A stretch of DNA of 14,844 nucleotides from Verrucomicrobia bacterium 12-59-8 (GTDB lineage Bacteria; Verrucomicrobiota; Verrucomicrobiae; Verrucomicrobiales; Verrucomicrobiaceae). The notes under the pieces are model-generated. The model was not told the origin of the DNA. It searched no databases and saw only the letters and a list, made by a program, of their open reading frames with translations. This document shows, in pieces, positions 1 through 5,725 of this stretch (the first letter of the stretch is position 1; the number at the start of each line of letters is the position of its first letter). Location: positions 1 to 14,844 of the forward strand of contig NCCR01000298.1 in NCBI GenBank assembly GCA_002279765.1. Reading direction: 5' to 3'. The position numbers and the translations under genes are program-made.

Positions 1-664
1 TGAAACGGGCTGCCAGCCCGTTCGTCTTTCGCACCCTTTCTCCAATCAACAGGCTGGCAGCCTGTATCACGTCAGAACCATGATTTCAGGCACCATTCCG
101 CAGGGATGCCGCCAGCTTGCCTGCCATCGAGCCGCCCCACCCGCAGCAACTCCGGCACGTGAAACGGGCTGCCAGCCCGTTCGTCTTTCGCGCCCTTTCT
201 CCAATCAACAGGCTGGCAGCCTGTATCACGTCAGAACCATGATTTCAGGCACCGTTCCGCAGCGATGCCGTCACGCCTGCCTGCCATCGAGCCGCCCCAC
301 CCGCAGCCGCTCCGGCACGTGAAACGGGCTGCCAGCCCGTTCGTCTTTCGCACCCTTTCTCCAATCAACAGGCTGGCAGCCTGTATCACGTCAGAACCAA
401 GATTTCAGGCACCATTCCACAGCGATGCCACCACGCTTGCCCACACGACCCCGCAGCCGCTCCGGCACGTGAAACGGGCTGCCAGCCCGTTCGTCTTTCG
501 CGTCCTTTCTCCAATCAACAGGCTGGCAGCCTGTATCACGTCAGAGCCAAGATTTCAGGCACCGTTCCGCAGCGATGCCGCCATGCTTGCCCACACGACC
601 CCACAGCCGCTCCGGCACGTGAAACGGGCTGCCAGCCCGTTCGTCTTTCGCGCCCTTTCTCCAA
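1..664. repeat. Tandem array of 150-160 bp REP/BIME-like units with paired hairpins
   Basis: Unit starts (TGAAACGGGC) are seen at 1, 160, 320, 470 and 620, giving spacings of 159, 160, 150 and 150; the fifth copy stops at about 664. Each full unit has hairpin A, ACGGGCTGCCAGCCCGT (5-21 in unit 1; 7-bp stem, loop GCC), and hairpin B, ACAGGCTGGCAGCCTGT (49-65; 7-bp stem, loop GGC). The two 11-base cores are reverse complements, so A and B can also pair with each other. The rest of the unit is well conserved, but two versions exist: the longer has CTGCCATCGAGCCGCCCCAC before the conserved CCGCAGC, the shorter has CCCACACGAC. The array starts outside the window. It lies directly 3' of manA, so its RNA could end or protect that transcript. 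A relation to REP/BIME or REPIN families is inference from architecture; no RAYT transposase gene is in the window. Confidence 0.9.
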
Positions 665-674
665 GCCACCCCCC

Positions 675-1619
675 TCACACCGGCACCCGAATCTCCAGCC
701 ACTGGCTCTTCGCATCCACTGGCATCACCTCTCGTGCCGCAGCCTCCATCGCTGCAGGCACCAGCGCAAAATCGCCTGCCTTCAGTACCGTGTCGCCCAC
801 GCGGATCTCCCCGCTCACCACCGCAATCGTGAGGCTTTCGCCGGGAACCCCGGCCTGCCTGGATCCACGGCACACTTTGACGTCAAAGTACTCGCAGTTC
901 ACCAGCGTCCCGTTGGACTGGACCTCCTGCACGCCCGGCGCGAAATCCGTGAAGTCGATGCTCTTCATCGACTCCTCCACATGCAGCGCACGCGGCTTGC
1001 CATCCAGCCCCACACGGTTCCAGTCAAACACGCGATACGTCGTGTCGCTGTTCTGCTGGATCTCATAGATCAGCAGCCCCGCGCCGATCGCATGCACGCG
1101 ACCGCTCGGAATGAACAGGCAGTCGCCCGTGCGTGCCTCGATCACATGCACCACCTCGGCCACCGTACCTTTTTCCAGCGCCGCTTCAAAATCCGCCCGC
1201 GTCACTCCCGGCTTCAGCCCCGCGTAGATCTTCGCCCCAGCATCCGCATGCGCGACGTACCACATCTCCGTCTTCGGCTCGCCTTTCAATTCCGCCGCCA
1301 TGCTCGCCGGCGGATGCACCTGGATCGACAGATCATCGCACGCATCCAGAATCTTCATCAGCAGCGGAAAGGTCGGGCTCGTGGAAGCCAGCAGCGCTTT
1401 GCCAAACACCTCCTCACGGTGCTGCGTCCACAGCTCATGCAGAGACACGCTATCCGCCGTCACACTCGGGGCTTCGGGCCGGTCACTCACCGCCCAGGCT
1501 TCGCCAAACGGCGTCGTGGCATCCGGCAGGGTGGCTCCCAGCAGCGTCTCCATGCGCCGACCACCCCAGACACGGCTTTGATAAATAGGTGTGAAACGAA
1601 TGAGGTGATTGAATTTCAT
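675..1619 (-). CDS. manA: Mannose-6-phosphate isomerase, class I (short form)
   Basis: Cytoplasmic zinc enzyme interconverting mannose 6-phosphate and fructose 6-phosphate, linking mannose use and GDP-mannose supply to glycolysis. The product is 314 residues, the length of the short Bacillus-type cupin enzymes rather than the roughly 390-residue E. coli form. Visible family marks are an N-terminal RVWGG (W18-G20), the metal motif QVHPP (Q100, H102), KTE (E118), a later GRVHAIGAG (H176), and the active-site stretch QQNSDTTYRVFDWNR (188-202). Q100, H102, E118 and H176 match the expected zinc ligands. ATG at 1619 was preferred because homologues begin near this point; an in-frame GTG at 1637 would add six residues. 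Neither start has a strong ribosome site. It diverges from glcD across 53 bases, and its stop lies about 10 bases from the palindromic array, so no separate terminator is needed there. Confidence 0.93.
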   Translation of the reverse strand: MKFNHLIRFTPIYQSRVWGGRRMETLLGATLPDATTPFGEAWAVSDRPEAPSVTADSVSLHELWTQHREEVFGKALLASTSPTFPLLMKILDACDDLSIQVHPPASMAAELKGEPKTEMWYVAHADAGAKIYAGLKPGVTRADFEAALEKGTVAEVVHVIEARTGDCLFIPSGRVHAIGAGLLIYEIQQNSDTTYRVFDWNRVGLDGKPRALHVEESMKSIDFTDFAPGVQEVQSNGTLVNCEYFDVKVCRGSRQAGVPGESLTIAVVSGEIRVGDTVLKAGDFALVPAAMEAAAREVMPVDAKSQWLEIRVPV

Positions 1620-1672
1620 GTGATGAGAATCAACCACAGCCTGCGTTGACGCTCTACCACGATCTCGCCAGA

Positions 1673-3076
1673 ATGCCCTCTGTGAACCAAATTGAAGCCC
1701 GCTTTATTCTGTCTCTGAAGGAAATCTTACCTCCTGATAGAGTACTTACCTCAGCCGAGGACATGGTGCCCTACAGTTTTGATGGCACCGCCGCCCTCAA
1801 GCAGCGTCCCGGCGCCGTCGTTTTCCCGCTCACCGCTGAGGAAGTCTCCGAATGCGTCAAGCTCGCCCGCAGAGAAAACGTCCCCGTCGTCACCCGTGGC
1901 TCCGGCACCGGCCTCAGCGGCGGCAGTGTGCCACTCTCAGGCTGCCTCGTGATCTGCCTCGTGAAGATGGACAAGCTCATCGAGGTCGATGAAAAAAACC
2001 TCACGCTGCGTGCGCAGAGCGGCGTCATCACCAAGGAGATCGACGATGCCGCCGCCAAGGTCGGCCTGTTTTATCCGCCCGATCCCGGCTCGATGAAGAT
2101 CTCCACCATCGGCGGCAACGTCGCTGAAAACTCCGGCGGCCTGCGCGGCCTCAAATACGGCGTCACGCGCGACTACGTCATGGGCATCGAGGTTGTGCTG
2201 CCAGACGGCACGCTCACCTTCCTCGGCAACAAGTGTGTCAAAGACGTGGCCGGTTACTCCATGAAGGACCTCTTCATCGGCAGCGAGGGCACCCTCGGCA
2301 TCATCACCGAAGTCATCCTCAAAGTGCTGCCACGCCCCAAGGCGCGCAAAACCATGCTCGCGCTCTACGATTCCATGGACGCCGCCGCCAAGACGATCTC
2401 CGCCATCATCGCCGCCAAGATCATTCCCTGCACCTTGGAGTTCCTTGATCGCGTCACGGTGCAGTGCGTCGAAGACTACGCCAAGATCGGCCTGCCCACC
2501 GATGTGGAGGCCCTCGTGCTCATGGAGACCGACGGCCATCCCGTCGTCGTCGAAGAAGAAGCCGCGCAGATGATGGCGCTCGCCACCGCCAACGGCGCAC
2601 GCGATGTCCGCGCCGCTGCGGATGAAGCCGAAGGCGCCAAGCTCGCCGCCGCACGCCGCAATGCCTTCTCCGCGCTCGCCCGCGTGCGCCCTACCACCAT
2701 CCTCGAAGACGTCACCGTCCCGCGCAGCGAACTCGCCACCATGGTCGCCTTCATCGACAGCGTCGCCAAGAAGCACAAGCTCCAGATCGGCACCTTCGGC
2801 CACCTCGGCGACGGCAACCTCCATCCCACCTTCCTCACCAACGAGCGTGATCACGAAGAGATGCACCGCATCGAAATCGCCCTCGAAGAAATCGTCGATG
2901 AAACCATCCGCCTCGGCGGCACCGTCACCGGCGAGCACGGCGTCGGCCTCGCCAAAAAAGCCTTCCTCAAACGCCAGCTCGGCGAAGGCAGCTACGAACT
3001 CATGCGCAGCATCAAACAAGCCCTCGATCCCCAGGGCCTGCTGAACCCCGGGAAGATTTTTGATCCGAGGAACTGA
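1673..3076 (+). CDS. glcD: Glycolate oxidase FAD-binding subunit (FAD-linked 2-hydroxyacid dehydrogenase)
   Basis: Flavoprotein subunit that oxidises glycolate to glyoxylate; close relatives act on D-lactate, so the substrate is not certain. The product is 467 residues. The PCMH-type FAD-binding half shows RGSGTGLSGG (75-84) and, further on, PPDPGS, IGGNVAENSGG and KYGVTRDYV. The C-terminal FAD-oxidase half shows HLGDGNLHP (377-385) and GEHGVG (420-425), ending in LNPGKIFDP. ATG 1673 was chosen over an in-frame TTG at 1646 because the extra nine residues add nothing family-like. The stop TGA is two bases before the original glcF start, so the pair was translationally coupled. No glcE homologue lies between glcD and glcF, unlike the E. 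coli glcDEF order. Confidence 0.93.
   Translation: MPSVNQIEARFILSLKEILPPDRVLTSAEDMVPYSFDGTAALKQRPGAVVFPLTAEEVSECVKLARRENVPVVTRGSGTGLSGGSVPLSGCLVICLVKMDKLIEVDEKNLTLRAQSGVITKEIDDAAAKVGLFYPPDPGSMKISTIGGNVAENSGGLRGLKYGVTRDYVMGIEVVLPDGTLTFLGNKCVKDVAGYSMKDLFIGSEGTLGIITEVILKVLPRPKARKTMLALYDSMDAAAKTISAIIAAKIIPCTLEFLDRVTVQCVEDYAKIGLPTDVEALVLMETDGHPVVVEEEAAQMMALATANGARDVRAAADEAEGAKLAAARRNAFSALARVRPTTILEDVTVPRSELATMVAFIDSVAKKHKLQIGTFGHLGDGNLHPTFLTNERDHEEMHRIEIALEEIVDETIRLGGTVTGEHGVGLAKKAFLKRQLGEGSYELMRSIKQALDPQGLLNPGKIFDPRN
3067..3072 (+). promoter_or_regulatory. Ribosome binding site of the original glcF start
   Basis: GAGGAA lies six bases before ATG 3079, inside the end of glcD. It is one of the few convincing Shine-Dalgarno sequences in the window. 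It serves the truncated glcF copy, not the intact gene at 3581, which lacks such a site. This supports 3079 as the ancestral glcF start. Confidence 0.5.
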
Positions 3077-3078
3077 TC

Positions 3079-3171
3079 ATGCCATCTGCCAATCTTCTCA
3101 AATCCATCGACTATTCCGTGCTGCAGCAGTGCATGCACTGCGGCATGTGCCTGCCCACTTTCTCGAGCTGA
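3079..3171 (+). pseudogene. Truncated 5' copy of glcF (30 codons)
   Basis: The frame begins two bases after the glcD stop and reads as the N-terminus of GlcF up to CMHCGMCLPT, then runs into unrelated sequence (FSS, stop). The first iron-sulfur motif CxxCxxCxxxCP therefore loses its last cysteine, and the product cannot carry a cluster. Compared with the intact copy, the first 12 codons differ at several positions (for example SANLLKSID against KANLLQSLD), while the next 44 bases are identical. The uneven similarity suggests either two origins or gene conversion of the second part, not a fresh simple duplication. It keeps the good ribosome site and is probably still translated into a dead 30-residue peptide. 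Confidence 0.85.
3115..3158 (+). repeat. Left 44-bp direct repeat (glcF iron-sulfur motif segment)
   Basis: Base-for-base identical to 3614-3657, starting at TCCGTGCTGCAGCAG and ending at CTGCCCAC. The two copies are 499 bases apart, start to start, and bracket the toxin segment. Both are read in the same glcF frame, so recombination between them would rejoin the first copy's start to the intact gene body. Confidence 0.92.
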
Positions 3172-3269
3172 AGTACCAGGAAGAAGACAACTCAGACATC
3201 CTGCTTGGTCGTGAAATCGAGCAGGAAAACTTGGACATCCTGGACGGAGATGCAGCCGCGACACGGTGA
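3159..3269 (+). pseudogene. Probable antitoxin C-terminal remnant, N-terminus lost at the glcF junction
   Basis: From the exact end of the glcF-like sequence, one frame stays open for 36 codons. It begins FLELKYQEED, continues through GREIEQENLDILDGD and ends ATR at a TGA at 3267-3269. It is strongly acidic and its stop overlaps the toxin start by 20 bases, the usual arrangement of antitoxin before toxin. It has no ATG or GTG of its own, so the N-terminal half, normally the DNA-binding part, seems to have been cut away. The frame is open upstream, out of frame with glcD and glcF, to a TTG at 3060, so a 69-residue chimera could exist, but there is no ribosome site to support it. I recognise no family. 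The antitoxin reading is inferred from position, overlap and charge. Confidence 0.5.
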
Positions 3270-3570
3270 AGTCTGGATTGCCGATCTCGGCATGACTGCA
3301 AAAATTCGTCCTGTGGTCATCTTGATGGATGACCAGGTCGAGGTGCCGCGTTCTGTGATAGTTTTTGTGCCGGTGACTTCACAAAGCCGAGGCAGCGAGT
3401 TTGAGATTCCGCTGGGACACCTGCGCTTTTTGCAAAAGGATTCCGCCGCCAACGTCCAGGGCATCGGCATTATTGCCAACGCACGGTTTGAGCGAAGACT
3501 CGGTGTTCTGCCTGCTGATGATCTGCTTAAAATCAAACTCGCGCTGAAAAAACTCTGCGCACTCCCATGA
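3250..3570 (+). CDS. PemK/MazF family toxin (putative mRNA endoribonuclease)
   Basis: A 106-residue protein of the PemK/MazF fold; family members cut single-stranded mRNA at short motifs and stop growth unless held by an antitoxin. The start MQPRHGEVWIADLG is the usual opening of these toxins. KIRPVVIL (R20-P21) and VPVTSQ (T43) match the conserved catalytic arginine and threonine region of MazF, followed by the family-like RGSEFEIPL and NVQGIG. ATG 3250 has GGACGGAG directly in front; an upstream in-frame GTG at 3205 would add 15 residues without similarity. The gene lies inside the glcDF operon between two copies of the glcF 5' end, and its stop is 10 bases before the intact glcF start. GC is visibly lower than in the neighbours (28/60 on the line 3181-3240 against 37/60 at 4141-4200), suggesting transfer. 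With its antitoxin apparently broken it may be weak, inactive or neutralised by a partner elsewhere. Confidence 0.85.
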   Translation: MQPRHGEVWIADLGMTAKIRPVVILMDDQVEVPRSVIVFVPVTSQSRGSEFEIPLGHLRFLQKDSAANVQGIGIIANARFERRLGVLPADDLLKIKLALKKLCALP

Positions 3571-3580
3571 TTCGTTGCGC

Positions 3581-4906
3581 ATGAAGGCCAATCTCCTCCA
3601 ATCCCTCGACTACTCCGTGCTGCAGCAGTGCATGCACTGCGGCATGTGCCTGCCCACCTGTCCCACCTACGTGGAGACCAAGCTGGAGCGCAACAGCCCG
3701 CGTGGCCGCATCTCCCTCATGCGGGCGGTGGCGGATGGCGAGCTCGAAGTCTCCAAGGCGCTCTCTGACGAGATGTACTACTGCCTCGGCTGCCTCGCCT
3801 GCCAGACCGCCTGCCCGGCAGGCGTGAACTACGCCGAGCTCTTTGAAACAGCGCGCGCTGAAGTCGAGCAGGCGCAGGTGAATGACGGCATGCAGCGCGG
3901 CTTCTGGCGCTGGCTCTCCTTGAACGTCATCTTCATGCGTCCTTGGCTGCTGCGCTTGATCGGCCGCGTGCTCCGCATCTACCAAAGCACCGGGCTTGAG
4001 CGCCTCATGCGCAAGGTCCACTTCTTCGGCCTCATGCCGCCCTCCTTGAAAAAGCTGGAGCCGCAGACGCCGCAGATCGCCGCGCAGTTTTCCGATGACC
4101 TCATCCTGCCGGACGAACTGCCGCAGCAGAGCAGGGGCTACCGCGTCGGCCTGCTCACCGGTTGCATCCAGGATCTCGCCTTCTCCAACATCAATCGCGA
4201 CACCGCCGATGTCCTGCTCGCCAACGGCTGCGAAGTCATCACGCCACGCTCCCAGAGCTGCTGCGGCTCGCTGCACGCGCACAATGGCGAACTCGAACTC
4301 GCCCGCGAACTCGCCCGCAGGCAGATCGACAGCTTCGATCTCGAAGCACTCGATGCCATCATCACCAACGCCGGCGGCTGCGGCTCGCATTTAAAGACCT
4401 ACGGCCACCTGCTGCATGACGATCCCTTCTACGCCGCCAAGGCCAAGATGTGGGACAAGAAGGTGAAGGACATCCACGAATGGCTCGTGCAGATCCGCTT
4501 CCGCAAACCCACCGCCGGAGCCGGTGTGGGAGAAGTCACCTACCACGAAAGCTGCCACCTCTGCCACGGCCAGAAAGTCGTCTCGCAGCCCCGCCAGATC
4601 CTCAACAGCATTCCCGGCCTCGTCTTCAAAGAACTGCCCGAGTCCAACTGGTGCTGCGGCAGCGCTGGCATCTACAACATCACCCAGCCCGAGCAGAGCC
4701 AGAAGCTCCTCGACCGCAAAGTCGCCAACCTCCGCCAAGCCGGAGCCCCCGTCGTCGCCACCAGCAATCCCGGCTGCCATCTCCAGATCGCCAACGGCCT
4801 CCGCTTCTGCGGCGATCACCCCTGCCACGAAGTGACACAACCCGTGACCCTCCTCGCGCAGGCATACCGCGCCGAACAAGCCGCCCCCCTTCAGCAAGGA
4901 GGATAG
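3581..4906 (+). CDS. glcF: Glycolate oxidase iron-sulfur subunit
   Basis: Electron-transfer partner of GlcD, passing electrons from the flavin towards the respiratory chain at the membrane. The 441-residue product has two ferredoxin-type [4Fe-4S] motifs, CMHCGMCLPTCP (C17, C20, C23, C27) and CLGCLACQTACP (C68-C78). Two cysteine-rich CCG domains follow: LTGC (C195) with SCCGSLHAHNGE (C227-C228), then YHESCHLCHGQ, WCCGSAGIYN (C358-C359) and NPGCHLQ. All expected cysteines are present, so the protein looks functional. ATG 3581 matches the ATG of the truncated copy upstream; a TTG at 3575 is less likely. No Shine-Dalgarno is visible before it, and the preceding stop belongs to the toxin, so translation may now depend on the toxin message. 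The operon probably ends near here. Confidence 0.93.
   Translation: MKANLLQSLDYSVLQQCMHCGMCLPTCPTYVETKLERNSPRGRISLMRAVADGELEVSKALSDEMYYCLGCLACQTACPAGVNYAELFETARAEVEQAQVNDGMQRGFWRWLSLNVIFMRPWLLRLIGRVLRIYQSTGLERLMRKVHFFGLMPPSLKKLEPQTPQIAAQFSDDLILPDELPQQSRGYRVGLLTGCIQDLAFSNINRDTADVLLANGCEVITPRSQSCCGSLHAHNGELELARELARRQIDSFDLEALDAIITNAGGCGSHLKTYGHLLHDDPFYAAKAKMWDKKVKDIHEWLVQIRFRKPTAGAGVGEVTYHESCHLCHGQKVVSQPRQILNSIPGLVFKELPESNWCCGSAGIYNITQPEQSQKLLDRKVANLRQAGAPVVATSNPGCHLQIANGLRFCGDHPCHEVTQPVTLLAQAYRAEQAAPLQQGG
3614..3657 (+). repeat. Right 44-bp direct repeat, inside intact glcF
   Basis: Second copy of the segment at 3115-3158, encoding the start of the first iron-sulfur motif. Similarity stops at the same point (CTGCCCAC); here the gene continues normally with CTGTCCCACC. 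This marks the breakpoint of the toxin-bearing insertion. Confidence 0.92.
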
Positions 4907-4927
4907 CCGTCCCGGCTGTCTGTGGCC

Positions 4928-4946
4928 GATGGGCTTCCAGCCCGTC
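4928..4946. repeat. Isolated stem-loop related to hairpin A of the array
   Basis: GATGGGCTTCCAGCCCGTC folds into an 8-bp stem (one T-G pair) with loop TCC. It differs from hairpin A of the array at 1-664 mainly in one loop base. It sits 21 bases after the glcF stop, without a T-tract, so it may be a stabilising or weak terminating structure, or a scattered single copy of the same element. Confidence 0.6.
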
Positions 4947-4957
4947 AGTTCTATGGC

Positions 4958-5009
4958 GTCATTGGAGCTTGGTCATTCATTCGTCGTTCCTCATTCGGGT
5001 TTCGTCATT
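4958..5009. repeat. Degenerate GTCATT-rich intergenic repeat
   Basis: GTCATT occurs at 4958, 4972 and 5004, with related CATTC and TCATTCG words between, in the non-coding gap between glcF and the flavin reductase gene. The word pattern looks like a decayed short-period repeat. The remaining bases up to 5061, a C-rich run before the next start, show no other signal. Confidence 0.45.
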
Positions 5010-5061
5010 TAGATTGGTGCCGCTCAAATAAGCATCCTCTTAACCCCCTCCCATCCCCCTC

Positions 5062-5643
5062 ATGGAACTCGACCTCACCGGCCCCCTGCGCGAAGACGCC
5101 TACATGATCCTCGCCGGACTCGTCACCCCGCGTCCGATCGCCCTCACCACCACCGTCGATCCCGAAGGCCGCGTCAATGCCGCCCCCTTCAGCTTCTTCA
5201 ACGTCCTCGGCGATTCCCCACCCATCGTCGGCTTCTGCCCCGGCGACCGCTCAGCCGGCGTGCCCAAAGACACCGCACGCAACATCCGCCTCACGCACGA
5301 GTTCGTCGTCAATCTCGTCGATGAAGCACTCGCCGCCACCCTGCCACCCGGCGAAAACGAGATCCTGCACGCCGGACTCACCGCCGTGCCCAGCAGCGTC
5401 GTCAAACCCCCGCGCATTGCCGAAGCCCCCGTCAGCCTAGAGTGCCGCAGCCACAGCATCACCGAGATCGGCGACAACCGCCTCATCATCGGCGAAGTCC
5501 TCCGCATCCACGTCCGCGATGGCATCCTCGATCCCGCAACCTGGCTCGTTAAACCCGGCAACTACCACCCCATCGGCCGCATGCAAAGCCCCAGCTGGTA
5601 CTGTCACACGCATGACATGTTCGAGATGAAGCGGCCGAAGTGA
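5062..5643 (+). CDS. Flavin reductase-like FMN-binding split-barrel protein
   Basis: A 193-residue cytoplasmic protein of the flavin reductase domain family, whose members bind FMN and reduce it with NAD(P)H or act as NAD(P)H-dependent oxidoreductases. The start LVTPRPIALTTTVDPEGR (20-37), followed by NAAPFSFFNVLGDSPP, is the classic opening, in which the serine/threonine-rich strand holds the FMN phosphate. KDTARNI and EFVVNLVDE follow, and a C-terminal YHPIGRM is typical of the subgroup. Length is normal. ATG 5062 is preceded only by a C-rich run without a Shine-Dalgarno. It stands alone: 155 bases from glcF, and the next gene belongs to an unrelated restriction operon. The substrate or partner monooxygenase cannot be told from the sequence. 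Confidence 0.88.
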   Translation: MELDLTGPLREDAYMILAGLVTPRPIALTTTVDPEGRVNAAPFSFFNVLGDSPPIVGFCPGDRSAGVPKDTARNIRLTHEFVVNLVDEALAATLPPGENEILHAGLTAVPSSVVKPPRIAEAPVSLECRSHSITEIGDNRLIIGEVLRIHVRDGILDPATWLVKPGNYHPIGRMQSPSWYCHTHDMFEMKRPK

Positions 5644-5682
5644 ATGGGGGATGGGCGAACGCACTTAAAACGACCTCTCGGC

Positions 5683-5711
5683 TTGCATCGTTCATCCATG
5701 CTCATTACTCT
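5683..5711 (+). promoter_or_regulatory. Possible sigma-70-like promoter of the mod-res operon
   Basis: TTGCAT (5683-5688) and TACTCT (5706-5711) are separated by 17 bases and lie 15 bases before the mod start. Each matches the bacterial consensus at only three of six positions, so this is tentative. It is the best candidate in the 82-base gap between the flavin reductase gene and mod. Confidence 0.22.
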
Positions 5712-5725
5712 CGACACTCCCGCAC

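Noticed and set aside
1..664. CRISPR array
   Set aside because: Units are 150-160 bases and conserved nearly throughout, with no unique spacers of uniform length and no cas genes.
265..1068. A 267-codon plus-strand frame across the repeat array and antisense to manA
   Set aside because: It is open because the 150-base units are divisible by three and GC-rich DNA has few stops. It has no family similarity and overlaps a well-supported gene.
1646..1651. TTGACG as the -35 of a glcD promoter
   Set aside because: The matching -10 position falls on the start codon itself and has no TATAAT-like sequence.
1937..3019. A 360-codon minus-strand frame opposite glcD
   Set aside because: Its composition is the mirror of glcD codons (Gly/Asp/Ala/Glu-rich), with no motif; glcD itself is certain.
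3533..4390. A 285-codon minus-strand frame opposite glcF
   Set aside because: Antisense shadow of a gene with all expected cysteine motifs.
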